Below the pieces are notes generated by a model. The model saw only the letters and a program-made list of their open reading frames with translations, did not search any database and was not told the DNA's origin. The translations under genes and the position numbers were made by a program. Positions 23,962 to 34,434 of a DNA stretch of 64,000 bases are shown here, piece after piece (position 1 is the first letter of the stretch; each line of letters begins with the position of its first letter). Source of the DNA: Nephrocerus scutellatus (Eukaryota; Arthropoda; Insecta; Diptera; Pipunculidae); NCBI GenBank assembly GCA_947095585.1, contig OX352761.1, positions 85,936,419 through 86,000,418 on the forward strand, given 5' to 3'.

Positions 23962-25278
23962 TTGTTTGTAGAGATGGCCAGGAAAAATGCAGTTACGGTA
24001 GCCAAAAATGCAATTTCTCGTGCGTTAGAACACTCTAGGACGGAGGATTTCATTCATATAGACCGAGAAGAGCTACTTGTTCGTTTGGAAAGGGTAGAAG
24101 AGTCTTGGGCTCAATTCAACAAAGATCATGCGGCTATGGTCGATGCGATTGTGGACAGCGATACTGCAGCTGCTGACGACGAATTAGAGTTTAAGACAGC
24201 TTTAAAATATCGATTGGAAAGTTTTCGCCAGCTAGAATTAGCAGAGCAAGCTGAGATAGCCGAGCAAGCCAAGTTAGACAGCCAATTGGAACAGCCGACA
24301 CCCAGCCAGCAAGGACAGCCATTAGCATTGCAATTTCAGATGCCGTTCCAGCCATACGATATACGGAACAGCTGGGGAGAGTTTGATGGTTCACTCACCA
24401 AGTGGCAGGGGTTCCATAATCGCTTTGTAGCGGCAATTCATGAGAACGATTTGGTGTCACCAGCCTTCAAATTTTCGTATCTGAAGAAGTCGCTTATTGG
24501 AAAGGCAGCACAGACGATGGGCGAATGGCAGCTCACGGATGGGAATTATCAAGAGGCCTGGAATCGTCTCAATCAGCTGTATAACAAAAAGTATTTGACT
24601 TGTCGAGAGCTTCTTCGCCAATTTTTTCGTCTGCCAATTTTACACAGCCAGCCAACATCCGATGAAAAGAATGTCCAACGTTTCACATTTAACGATGGGC
24701 CAGCTTAAGGTACAGGGTCTGCCTGGGACATGGTTACTGTCCATATGTTGCACGAACGATTAGATCCTGAGACAGCAAAACAATGGGAATTGCAACGACA
24801 ATCTGAGACTCCGACAGCTAAAGAAATTTTAGATTTCATCGATAGGCAAGCTGCTGCGATTAGCAATACCGGAAAGGCGCAAGTTGAACAGCGAGCAAAT
24901 CCATCAAAGTCTCATGCGAAGTGGACAGCTAATACCAAGGACAGCCCATCAAAACCACCGTCTAGAGCGTACAGCATTCCATCGATTCGTCATCATAGGT
25001 GTGAAATATGTAATGAAAAGCATCAGCTGTATGAATGTAAAGAATTCAGAGAGCAGAGTTTACGCTCACGCAAAAGCCTCGTCCAGAAGAGAGGACTCTG
25101 TGAAAATTATCTTAAGAAAGGTCACTTCATGGACAGCTGTTATCAACAACCATGCCCTCGTTGCCCAGGCAAACAGGTGCATAACAGCGAGTTATGTCCT
25201 ACTCATCACGATGGAACTGCTACTGTAATGCGAGCCGAAGGAACAGTTAATAGCAAATTTCAATTTCGGCCAGCATGA
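23962..25278 (+). pseudogene. BEL/Pao gag polyprotein (broken)
   Basis: Structural protein of the element. The in-frame ATG before ARKNAVTVAKN at 23971 is a likely start. The N-terminal half is helical and Glu/Gln-rich. The DUF1759-type core NSWGEFDGSLTKWQGFHNRF is followed by SYLKKSLIGKAAQ. A stop and frame change at about 24706-24730 separates it from the second half. There, ICNEKHQLYEC, GLCENYLKKGHFMDSC and CPRCPGK form the usual BEL Cys/His fingers. In the second finger the expected Cys of C-x-N-C is Tyr (CENY), so zinc binding there is probably lost. The frame ends TAG/TGA-rich after NSKFQFRPA. Confidence 0.85.
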
Positions 25279-25530
25279 CTACAGCCAGTACCCCGGAAAG
25301 TGATAAAATTGGAAAGTAATATGAATGATCTCAGGAAAGCAGATATATCACGAAAGCAGAAAGAACTTTATATAAAAAAGCCTCGATTTTTTAATAATGA
25401 AAATTCTATTAATAAAAACATTAAATTAGTTGCCAACTATTCGAATTCTTTGAACTCATTCTCTGCTTCCATGACAGCTACAGTTACTTTGATGCCGACA
25501 GCAATAGTAAGAGTGCAGATCCTTAACCGT
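25279..25530 (+). pseudogene. BEL gag-protease linker, 5' half of split protease region
   Basis: SASMTATVTLMPTAIVRVQ precedes the point where the insertion begins. In BEL proteins the motif (L)PTAIV.V just precedes the protease, and here its continuation GTFGPLRALLDSGAQPN is found at 29311, across the insertion. Confidence 0.65.
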
Positions 25531-25539
25531 ACGGTCCCT

Positions 25540-26735
25540 AACCGTGTATTTGCTAACGATATGCATCCAAATCAAACGGAGCAGCCGGAAGTAACAATTT
25601 CCCGAAATCGCACCTCAACTCCCAGTAAAGACGAGATCGCTACCGCGATTAATGCACTAAAGAACAACAAGTCGGTAGGACTAGATGGTATACCCGCAGA
25701 GCTTCTGCGTGCAGCTCCAACGACATCAACAGAGCTTTCATATCCTCTTGTAGAGAGAGCTTGGGAGGTAGAAAGTTTCCCCGACGAGTGGAAGAAGGGA
25801 ATGATTGTCAAGCTACCTAAAAAAGGTAGAGTGCGAAAACTGGAGAGCCATTTGCGTTATTCCTGCAGTTGCAAAGGTAATAGCCAAAGTTGGTAGTACT
25901 TGAGCGAATTAAGGAACATCTGGAAGATACACTCGATGCCGAACAAGCAGGTTTCCGCACTGGATCAGTCTGTGTAGACCACATAAACACCCTGCGGATC
26001 ATTATTGAACAGTGCGTTGAATTGCGGTCACCACTGCACCTGCTGTTCATCGATTTTGAGAAGGCGTTTGACAGTGTCAACAGACAGTTTATCTGGAGAT
26101 CAAACATCTGGATTACGCTGACGACGTTTGTTTACTCTCACACAGAATTATAGAGCTGCACCAAATGACAACAAATGTGGAGAGGGAGGCAAATGTTGCG
26201 GGTTTGAAGATTAATCTGCCAAAACAAAAATCATCAACCTCGGCACTAATTCAGTAACTCAAGTTAACATTGCTGGACAGCCGGTAGAGAGAGTAGAGTT
26301 TCCAATATATTGGGAGTATTGTCTCTACCGAAGGTGAAACCGAAAAGGACATTGTCAACCGAATCGGCAACGCAAAATCGGTGTTTAGAATGATGTCCAT
26401 GATATGGCGAAGCAATGCGATCAGCTTAAACTCCATCCTGCGACTGTTCCGCTCAAATGTTGGGGAAATAAGGGTTTTCTGGCCTAACCGTATCTCTAAC
26501 GAACATATTTACAAGATAACGGGTCAACCAATAGGCACAACCATCCAACGACGGAAGTGGCAGTGGATTGGTCATACACTCCGAAAAGGCGACAGTTCCA
26601 TAGCAAACTACGCAATGCAATGGAACCCGTTATCTCAGGATGGTAGAAGAACGGGTCGTCCGAGAAATACATGGCGCAGAACAGTTGAGGAGGAGCCACG
26701 GCAATTGGGGAAGAGTTGGAGAGAGCTAAAGCAGA
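25540..26735 (+). pseudogene. RTE-like LINE reverse transcriptase, internally deleted
   Basis: LKNNKSVGLDGIPAELL (25653), WKKGMIVKLPKKG, AEQAGFRTGSVCVDHINTL, LFIDFEKAFDSVNRQF (26041-26090), LDYADDVCLLSH (26110; catalytic YADD in another frame) and the C-terminal RRKWQWIGHTLRKGDSSIAN ... GRPRNTWRR (26550-26690) follow the normal order. About 80-100 residues are missing between the SVNR and YADD motifs, and there are several frameshifts. The IGHTLRK...GRPR.TWRR tail is characteristic of RTE-type elements in insects. It sits inside the BEL protease region. Confidence 0.85.
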
Positions 26736-27178
26736 GATACACATGTGTATTAAATTTGAAGAAAATTTGTTTAATTTTTTTTAAAAAAATTTTTGGGGGC
26801 CCGGGGTCTCCAAAATGTTTACAAAAAATTTTGTCCATCGGAGATACACATGTGTATTAAATTTGAAGAAAATCGGGTTAATTTTTTTAAAATAATTTTA
26901 TGGGTCTCCAAAATTTTTACAAAGTGTTGTCCAACGGAGATACACATGCGTATAAAATTTAAGGAAAATCGGGTAAATTTTGTAAAATATTTGTATGGGC
27001 CGTGGACCGAGGGGCCTCAAATTTTAATAGAAAGTGTTGTTTCCGGAAATTCACATGTGTGCATACGTCCGAAAGAAGTCAGACCGACAGACGTCCGACT
27101 GCCGACCGACAGACGTCCGACTGCCGACCGACATCCGTGCCACGGGCAAGTGAAGTTAATATAGAGAATTTAAAAAAG
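26735..27178 (-). mobile_element. Subrepeat element (TTCTCTATATTAACTTC terminus), minus orientation
   Basis: Three ~105-bp tandem subunits start at GGAGATACACATGTGTAT (about 26733, 26840, 26937), followed by a variant (27047) and a duplicated GACGTCCGACTGCCGACC. It ends at CACGGGCAAGTGAAGTTAAT then ATAGAGAATTT, the shared terminus of this family (see 37196-38080). Confidence 0.75.
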
Positions 27179-27489
27179 CATGAAACATTCCTACAATGTT
27201 CAAGCGATTTGATTGTTTCCGTGATATTTACGTCACCAATTGTTTTATCGCGCGGTTCCCAATTTATAATCAGCGATGTGGTAGCCCAGTTGGCAGCACA
27301 GTTGCAGATGTGCATACATACTGTAATTACAGAATCTGGCACAACTTAAAATGTATATATTTACTGGAACAAATACGAAGATTTTCTGAAGAACACAAAC
27401 CAAATTGTTCAAAAATATTCCCCTAAAATAATACACTCTACCCTCTTATAAACTAATTTGAACACTTTAAAATAATCTATATTATCTTA

Positions 27490-27588
27490 TTTCAATATTT
27501 ATTTATGTATATATGTATGTATCTATGCAGGCTTGTAATTATGTATGTATGCATGTATGCACGTTTGTAAGTGTATATGCAGGTATGC
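27490..27588. repeat. TATG/TGCA-rich microsatellite
   Basis: Irregular runs of TATGTATG and TGCATG with no clean period. The stretch 27180-27490 before it has no recognised feature. Confidence 0.7.
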
Positions 27589-27596
27589 ATGTAATA

Positions 27597-27866
27597 CAAA
27601 ACCTTCTCTATAGAAAGCCCAACTATTCCGATCGTACACAGATCCATGCTTAGATTTAGACCAAACGTATTTGTATTAGTAATCAACTAAAGAGCAAAAT
27701 TCATATAAAAATTTTCTGTTTCCCACTACCACATCTTACGTTTCTCGCTCTTTGCGACTACTTATTTTTTGTACACTGTATTCACATCCCACAAACACAC
27801 ATGCGTTTGGTCTTGGTTTACAGCATTAGTATGCGTAGAGTTGGGCTTTCTATAGAGAAGGTTTTG
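27597..27866. mobile_element. 270-bp hAT-type MITE (CAAAACCTTCTCTATAG ends)
   Basis: Terminal inverted repeats CAAAACCTTCTCTATAGAAA / TTTCTATAGAGAAGGTTTTG, extending to GCCCAAC/GTTGGGC. Perfect 8-bp target duplication ATGTAATA at 27589-27596 and 27867-27874. An 8-bp duplication is the hallmark of hAT (also P) transposons. This is the cleanest single copy of the family nested at 39.4-41.1 and 43.0-43.8 kb. Confidence 0.93.
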
Positions 27867-27962
27867 ATGTAATATCTATGTATGTTTTTTATGGAGGAGG
27901 TTGGAAATCTTCAGAAAGAATTCACCATTAGCCTTAACATGTGCGAATCTCATATTCTTATA

Positions 27963-28730
27963 CCCTTGACAGACTGACTAGTTCAAATCCCTTTTCTCAT
28001 TTTATTTTTGCTAAGCTAGTTACGGAACTGGTTTATTCAAAATTAGTTTGTGGAACTAGTTTATCGCAATTAGCGAATTCACTACAGCTGATTTTGACAT
28101 TTGGCGACGAATTTTGGTTGTTGAACAAATTAATTTTCACAACCGTGGGCGTCGGTAGCGGGCTACAAGGGGGTGCACTTGCACCCCATGGATTGGAAGA
28201 AGAAAATATATAGTTTAATTAATTAAAAAAGAAGTATTTTTATTAAATATTTATTGTTTTTTGATATACATAACCTATGAAAAAGAATGGTTATACATTT
28301 TATACATATTATAATAAACTTTGAAAAAAGTAATTTTTTGAATAAAAGTTTCAGGCGTTGTTGTCCACTATTTGTCATTTTATTTGACATACATATAATA
28401 TAGTTGCACCACCCCTTGCAAATAATCATGCCGGCGCGTATGTTGACAGCAGGAGGAGTAATACATAAGTACTCACTCTAGCAATTTTTTGTTATACATA
28501 CCCTATATATATATATACATTGCCAAGGGAGAACTACCTAAATGACTTGCGTGAAAGGAATAAGGTGACGCAATTATAATGTTGTTCCGCTCAATAACGC
28601 GTTTTATAATCTTCTCTTTTTTGTAAACCAACCGAAAATAGTATTGAGTGTGTCATCCTCATCCATCCATCCAACACTTTTCTTATAAACTACAAAAAAT
28701 AAACTAGTTAAGGTTTGCCAGTGTCAAGGG
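27963..28730. mobile_element. TIR DNA-transposon remnant, CCTTGACA...TGTCAAGG ends
   Basis: Ends CCCTTGACAGACTG and CCAGTGTCAAGGG. Internal stretches (AGTTACGGAACTGGTTTATT; TTTCAGGCGTTGTTGTCCA; ACCGAAAATAGTATTGAGTG) are shared in order with 48675-50018. No transposase frame. No target duplication recognised. Confidence 0.7.
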
Positions 28731-29310
28731 CATTAATGACTAAAACCAACCAGTAATAATTATTTCATTACCTATCCCGCGGGACTACTGTTAGGCATTT
28801 CATTACGGGATACTCGATGGCCATTTTTATTATTTTATTTCTTTTCCTACTTTATTCACATCGTTTTTTGTGTTACAGTGTTTCATTCCTTCTCTCACGC
28901 TCGAGACACCGTAGGCGCTGCATTATATCTCATTTTGTAGCATAGAGTTCGCTATATTTTCTGGCGAAATTGTGTTTCCTTTTTGCTCTGACATATCCTG
29001 TCTTTCTCTTGCAAAAAGTGGACAATGGAAGAAAATATGTTGAACATCTTCTGGTATATCCTCACGTAAAGTATAGTGGGTGAACTCTCGTGCTTATACT
29101 TAAGGAGGTATGAGCAAAAACTTGGGATAGACAGAAGTCTATTTCTATATGACCTCTACCGACCATATTTTTTAAATTCTCTATATTAACTTCGCGTGCA
29201 CGTGGCTGGCTGGTCAGATTTATTGCAGGGAACCGCACGCGATGGCGCGTAGGCGTAGTAGAGGCCCTAGGACCCACAATGGGATATAGGACACAAGTAA
29301 GTAAAGTAAG
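28731..29310. other. Insertion debris between nested TEs and BEL protease
   Basis: Noncoding. 29165-29215 contains AAATTCTCTATATTAACTTC then GCGTGCACGTGGCTGGCTGG, the terminus of the subrepeat family. The rest is not recognised. The BEL reading resumes at about 29311. Confidence 0.5.
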
Positions 29311-29655
29311 TCTAATGTTGGAACCTTTGGTCCTCTGCGTGCTCTTCTCGATTCAGGCGCTCAGCCAAATCTGATGCCACATCAAATTATGCGTTCATTT
29401 CATGTTGATACAATTTCTATGTCTCGGAAAGTCATTGGGATTGATGGTAATCCTATTCATTTTCACAAGCGAGCAATATTGCGAATGATACCTTGGTTTG
29501 AATCCGATGTATGTATAAAGGATGAAAGCTTTAGGAAATGGATCATATCAGCTTACAGCGTACAAGAACAATGGAAGAGCAAGAAGTTGAAGACAATTTT
29601 GTCAGGACAGCCAGCCGTGATAATAAAGGCCGATTTATTGTCACAATTCCGTTAA
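29311..29655 (+). pseudogene. BEL aspartic protease, active-site half
   Basis: GTFGPLRALLDSGAQPNLMP encodes the retroviral-type protease active site, where D-S-G is the D-(S/T)-G catalytic triad. The frame continues through HQIMRSFHVDTISMS. The upstream half lies before the nested insertion at 25530. Confidence 0.8.
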
Positions 29656-30232
29656 AGCCAGGTATAAGAAATATCGGTAGTACAAGAGAGACAGCATTGA
29701 GAAGATTTTTATTTTTGGAAAGAAGACTTGCTAGAGATCCAGCCTTAAAAGAAAAATATATAAATTTCATGCGAGACTATGAGCATCTTAGGCACATGGC
29801 AAGAGCAACCGAACAGCCGAAAGCGCAAGAGGAGAGCTATGGAAAGGAGATTAGTGGACTTCGTAGCAATGGACAGCTACCAGAGCACAGCAAAATTGAA
29901 TCTCTCGAACCAATTTTTGATAAGGATAATATTTTATGCGTCGGTGGGCGTCTCCACAGAGCGAGCGAAGAGTATGAAATGCGTCATCCAGCCATTATAC
30001 CGGGAGGTATAACTGAGATAGAGGGTATTTTAAACTCACTCTCGACGAATATACAGGCTCTGACACCAGCTCATTTTCTAATTGGTGAGCCAATAGTGTT
30101 GCCTCCACCATTCATAATAGTCGAACAGCCGATGACGAAAGGGGTAAAGCTATGGAAACAGAGACAGCTGATTTTAAATCATTTTTGTCAAAGATGGCGA
30201 GAGGAATACCTTGTAACGCTATAGGAAAGGAA
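29538..30232 (+). pseudogene. BEL pol remnants: post-protease region, integrase zinc region and tail
   Basis: EEQEVEDNFVRTASRDNKGR ... ETALRRFLFLERRLARDPAL is the segment just upstream of RT in BEL polyproteins. It then jumps to FDKDNILCVGGRL (integrase zinc-binding region) and ALTPAHFLIGEPI ... FCQRWREEYLVTL (integrase C-terminal region). RT, RNase H and the integrase catalytic core are therefore missing through two internal deletions. A TAG at 30222 replaces the usual Gln before ERKKW. Confidence 0.8.
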
Positions 30233-30485
30233 GAAATGGAGGAGAAAAAAAGAGGCTCTAAAGATTGGACAGCTATTGATTAAATGTGAAAATTTTCCGC
30301 CAGCACAATGGTCTATGGGTAGAGTCAGCCAGCTGATCGAAAGCAAAGATGGAATAGTCAGATCTGTGATCATACCATCATATCATACAGAATCAGGACA
30401 GCTAACGAGACCAGTACCGAAAATTTGTAAACTTCCAGTAGAGTCAAGCAACACGGAAAGCCAAGGACAGCCAGAGGAGAGGTAA
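30233..30485 (+). pseudogene. BEL integrase C-terminal domain (DUF5641-like)
   Basis: IKCENFPPAQWSMGRVSQLI ... DGIVRSV ... TRPVPKICKLPVES matches the end of BEL polyproteins in order and spacing. The frame is broken from the previous segment by stops around 30222-30280 and ends at TAA 30483, 50 bp before the 3' LTR. Confidence 0.8.
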
Positions 30486-30535
30486 GAGAATCTATAACAA
30501 GAGGACCTAGAGAAAACGTTCGTTTTTGTCGGCAT

Positions 30536-30888
30536 TGTATCGTATTGGACGAATGCTAGTTAACTTTGTATTCGATCATATACGAGTTGGTATTTAATTA
30601 TAACGCATATAACTCTCTTAATATCATAACGCATATAACTCTCTTTTAGTACTTAAGTCTCTTATTGGCTGTCTGCTACTGCGCGCACGACAGTGACTAA
30701 AATTTTTTATTAATCCTTATAAGTTCAGTTCTTAATTGTACTCCGAAGAGACAGCTTGGAAAGCAGTACAGTGGACAGCCGAACAGCTGCCAGCGAATAA
30801 ATTGGTTTTTTAGAATTGTTTTTCCCAAAAAAACATCTTGTTGTTTTAATTATTATTAATATTCCTTTATTTTAATGATTCCTAAACA
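30536..30888 (+). repeat. BEL 3' LTR
   Basis: Same order as the 5' LTR with scattered differences (for example CATATACGAGTTGG against CCTATACGACTTGG). A polypurine-like CAGAGGAGAGGTAAGAGA run lies upstream. Confidence 0.9.
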
Positions 30889-31497
30889 GCTTTATTATGT
30901 CCTTATATAAAAACCCTTTACAATGCCAAGTACAACTAAGTGTGTAGATTATAAATGACACGCAATTTTAAAACCCCAAAAAGTGTTTATTGTTTGGTAA
31001 TATGCTTACGGTACCATATGCAGCGTTCCCCGACTTTCCTATCCCACTACTTCCTTGGATGAACCACATATATTTATTACTTTATACGGATAAGCTTTTA
31101 TCCTATTAGAGAAATATTACATGATTTTTTATTGCAAGTGTTTATAAGCCGAGACAAATAACACATGATTTTTCATTACAATGAGAAATTATTAATCATA
31201 TGAAAAAAGCATAATAATACCTACACAAATCAAAAGTAATAAAAATATACCAAAAAAACTCGGGTAGAAAATTTTATCCCCTTGCAAAATTATGTGTCGG
31301 TGGTGTATACTGTATATCTATACACTAATTTAATAATAAATTAGGCAATTGAAAATTATTTGATTGGTGATTTCTTTTACTAAAACCAAATTGCATTTTA
31401 ATATCTGTGCCAAAATAACTCCTAATAAAAAAATTTAATTTAGCGTTATGTAAGAACTTAGTTGTTTTGTTATTGCATATCAATTAGTGGTAAGCCA
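30889..31497. other. Intergenic, probable NDOR1 3' UTR and downstream flank
   Basis: AT-rich, no reading frame. The part next to 31498 is presumably transcribed as 3' UTR of the minus-strand gene. I saw no strong AATAAA at a typical distance. Confidence 0.5.
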
Positions 31498-32492
31498 CTA
31501 AGCCCACGTCTCTTCTTGATACCTATAAGTTCTAATCATTGTTTCAATATAATCGTTTCCTCCCATTACTTCAATAAAAGCTTCCTTAACAGCTTTAGGC
31601 ATATTATTCGACGATCCTGCCACTAAAATAACACCATTTTTCTCGGTTACCAATTTTCTAAGAAGTTCGCTGTTATTTGCGATTAAGTGTTGTACATATA
31701 TTTTATTGTTTTGGTCCCTGGAAAATGCGTTGTAAAATTTTGCCAACTTCATTTGTTCAAAGCGTTCAAAATCACTTCTGAAACAAAAAATTATCTTATA
31801 TTAAGCATAATGAACTTCAAAGAGTACACCTTAGTATTTTTTTATTTACCTGCAGTGAAAATCCTTATGCTCACTACGGCAGCCAAAAAACACCACCAAG
31901 TCATTGCTGTAGATACCTTTTATCGTTAAAGCTTCCCTACGTAAAAGTAAGCTTCTGAATGGAGCTATACCTGTTCCAGGTGAAACCATTATTATAGGAA
32001 TTTCTAGCTTACTAGGAAATTTTATTGTTCCAGACTTTAAGGTCGCACATATTTCACTATTGACCGTCAGATGTTTAAGCCAGTTTGAACATAGGCCAAG
32101 ACGTGGTTTCGACAATTTTGTTTTGTACTCAACTACAGCTACCAGAAGGTCTAAAGTTCCTGTTTCTGGAACTGATGCTATTGAATAACTTCTAGGTTGA
32201 ATAATTTGAAACAACTCAAATATTACTGCTAATGTTAGTGCAGAAGCAGCAGATCGAAAATCATACAATACTTCAAGAATTGACCTTTTTGGTTTATTCA
32301 CATATTGAGTTAGATCCTCTAAGCCATCAAACGTTGAAAATTCAACGAGTTTTTCTTTTTCCATATCGTCTTTACAGTTTATAGCGAGTAATTCAAATGA
32401 TCGTTGTCTCGGAATAGCATTTAAATCCCAAATGAATTTTACCACCAACCCTAGAGTAATCGGATGTTGGTAAGCAAAGGGGAGCTGCATAC
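31498..32492 (-). CDS. NDOR1: NADPH-dependent diflavin oxidoreductase 1-like, C-terminal exons only
   Basis: NDOR1 (yeast Tah18) passes electrons from NADPH through FAD and FMN to the CIAPIN1/Dre2 protein in cytosolic Fe-S assembly. Seen here are two exons, 31850-32492 and 31498-31777, joined by a 72-bp intron with GT (CTGCAG|GTAAAT) and AG (TTTCAG|AAGTG). They encode the reductase half: PRQRSFELLA, KPKRSILEVLYDF, the FAD-binding PRSYSIAS, the NADPH-binding SPGTGIAPFRSL, FFGCRSEHKDF and the family's C-terminal ETWA. The flavodoxin/FMN domain and the start of the FAD domain (roughly 300 residues in the family) are absent. A plausible acceptor (TTTGAATAG) precedes 32492, so 5' exons should lie upstream, yet IMP4 occupies 32749-33720. 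Either IMP4 is nested in an NDOR1 intron, or this is a 5'-truncated gene. Confidence 0.85.
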
Positions 32493-32748
32493 CTATTCAA
32501 ACAGATGCAGAGATTATTAACAACTTTGAATCTTTAAAAATTATGAATGCATAATCTGTAGTTAACACTTGAATATAATTGAATTGATTAATTAGTTGTA
32601 TTTTTGTATAACTTGTAATGCTTGGAGGTAATTTAAACGAAAAAAAAATATTTATAATAAAATTTATAAGTAAATTATAAATAATAAAATGCAGTCTCTT
32701 CTTTAATATATCTTTTATATTTTGACTTAAAAAAGTACAAATATTTAT
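32493..32748. other. IMP4-NDOR1 spacer, 256 bp
   Basis: On the minus strand this is IMP4 3' UTR followed by the putative NDOR1 intron end (CTCTGCATCTGTTTGAATAG). No flavodoxin coding sequence in any frame. Confidence 0.6.
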
Positions 32749-33720
32749 CTATAATACGGATTCGTCATCTTGATTCCAACCATCTTCGTTCGAAAGAAAC
32801 CTTCTTTTGGCCGCCGTGTTCATGTACGGGCGTAAAACCCATTCAGTATTGGCGGCTTGCATTTCATCTAAAGTACCCAGTTTTATTTGATATAGTTTTA
32901 ATTGAAATCTTGGGCCAACTTCAGTCAATTCAAGTTCCTTATTTACATTCTGAAATGTGTGGTGACGAAAAGCAATGTAGTCGTCGTGATTTGCTAATGT
33001 TATAACTCTTTTTGAATCCTGTTTTGGTACTGGAAACAAATATTTTAAAATTTTCATTGTTCTTTCACCTAAATTTGTCTTAAAGTTATGAAATATCAAA
33101 TGTGGTCTCTGCTCGCTCATTGGGCCAACATCGGGTACATCGTGTCGCATAACTACTCCAGAAATATTAAAGAATGTTGTTGGACCGTATGGTAAATGAC
33201 AAATAACCAAGTTATCGGGAACACCACGATGCTCGTGAACAATAATAAAATCCGTCACGTCATTTGCCCTGCACGCATGCATCAGCTGCTTTATTTCATA
33301 TTTTCCACGATTCATCCTTTGGGAGTTTGGAAAAATTAAACGCAGCTCTTTAACAAACATCTTCAGACGAGACGAGGGATCATGCGATGTGGTTATCATT
33401 ATTTTGGGATCTTTACATCCAGCATTTCTGTATTCATCGTCAATGTCCTCTTGCGTTACAATACTTATATCTGTACAATATTAATTTTCGTTAGATAATT
33501 TCTTTAAAATCTTATATTAATTTAGTCGCTCACCCTCTATTTTGTACTTAAGTTTTTCTTGCAACATGATGGCATCTTTTTGTATATTACCATGGATGTA
33601 GGTGTTCGTTTGCAAGCTTTTTTCAAGATTTTCCTTTTTCTTCTGTATCTTGCTTTGCCGAATTTCTGCAGACTTTTTGAAAAGATATTCACGGCGTAAT
33701 CTAGCTTGACGGCGTAACAT
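32749..33720 (-). CDS. IMP4: IMP4, U3 snoRNP component (Brix domain)
   Basis: IMP4 is part of the Mpp10-Imp3-Imp4 complex of the SSU processome, and helps pair U3 snoRNA with pre-rRNA in the nucleolus. Exon 1 is 33534-33720 and exon 2 is 32749-33470, with a 63-bp GT-AG intron (AGAGG|GTGAGC ... TGTACAG|ATATAAG). Spliced, it encodes 302 residues, close to the usual ~290. The start MLRRQARLRREYLFKK is the conserved IMP4 N-terminus, which fixes the ATG. Downstream come DIDDEYRNAG, MITTSHDPSSRLKMF, FPNSQRMNRG, VHEHRGVP, HLPYGPTTFF, GVVMRHD and PHLIFHNF, the typical Brix order, then LTEVGPRFQLKLYQIKLGTL near the end. No breaks; looks functional. It is the only intact host gene in the window. Confidence 0.97.
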
Positions 33721-34167
33721 TTTCAGTTTTTTTATTTATTTAAACAAACGAAATAAAAAAAAACTTGACCAAAACGAGTCTATTTATCGGTATAACCTCT
33801 ATAAGCTCTTAATATGTCAAACAGGGTTCACTGTTAACATGTCAGCTAATAAAAAAACATGTTTATGTCGTTTTTTTTCGTAAACTTCTGCCCCAGAGTT
33901 TTTTTTGGCTGTCAAGTTGCTCGTTTCCCCTTCAATACGACTCTATTTTGGGAGATTTACACCTCTATATACTAGGACAACAACAACACATGTAACAAAA
34001 AAATGTAAACAAAAGATTTTCGCCTTTCGATTTCCCTTTTAAAAAATTATGCGGTCGAGTGCATTTATTTATTTATTTATTTTAAGGCATACTCAGATGC
34101 AAGTAAGCCTTTTTATTTACTGCCTTTTATTTAGAAAGTCAAAATAGATTTAAAAAACCTCTTATAA
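33721..34167. other. IMP4 upstream region
   Basis: AT-rich 5' flank. No TATA or core-promoter motif that I would defend. ATTTATTTATTTATTT at 34063-34082 is a simple repeat. Confidence 0.4.
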
Positions 34168-34434
34168 TAATAATATTCGGCGCGACAGACCATTGCGGTC
34201 CAAGGCATGCATGTTTATTTTTGCACACAAATGGAAGGGACCTACAATTTAAGGCCGGATCCGAACGGTGAATTGAGAAGCTTCCCGTGACGAGTTATTA
34301 CTCTCGGAACGTTTGTCACCCATTCGCGAGAGGTGGGACACCGTGAAAAATACTTTTTTGTGTTACTGGGATTCGGACCACGAACCCCCTGCTCAGTAGC
34401 CATGCTCATTTCCACTGAGCCACGGCGCCCCAAA
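34168..34434 (-). mobile_element. tRNA-derived SINE, full-length copy
   Basis: Read on the minus strand: a tRNA-like head GGGCGCCGTGGCTCAGTGG (box A-like TGGCTCAGTGG), box B-like GGTCCGAATCC at 34369-34379, and a body CACGGTGTCCCACCTCTCGC. It ends in the tail CTTGGACCGCAATGGTCTGT then CGCGCCGAATATTATTATTA. Other copies: 45877-46163, 47875-48106, 49053-49152, and the tail copies in the 5.4-kb array. Head-body-ATT tail structure is that of Pol III SINEs. Confidence 0.85.

Larger units (their letters stand above)
23020..30888 (+). mobile_element. BEL/Pao LTR retrotransposon, degenerate, with nested insertions
   Basis: Two LTRs of about 355 bp (23020-23375 and 30536-30888) begin TGTATCGTA and end CCTAAACA. 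They are flanked by GCTAT on the left and GCTTT on the right, an imperfect 5-bp target duplication. Internal coding order is gag, protease, pol pieces, then the integrase tail. About 3.8 kb of unrelated TE (roughly 25530-29311) splits the protease region, and most of RT, RNase H and the integrase core is deleted. LTRs differ by scattered substitutions and small indels, so the element is not new. Confidence 0.9.

Noticed and set aside
27941..28213. 90-residue frame over the start of the CCTTGACA element
   Set aside because: Falls within TIR-element sequence; the 48.6-kb relative breaks the frame.
34360..34433. tRNA gene
   Set aside because: Box A/B are present but in a diverged head of a repeated SINE; no complete cloverleaf. 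The same holds at 46089 and 49097.
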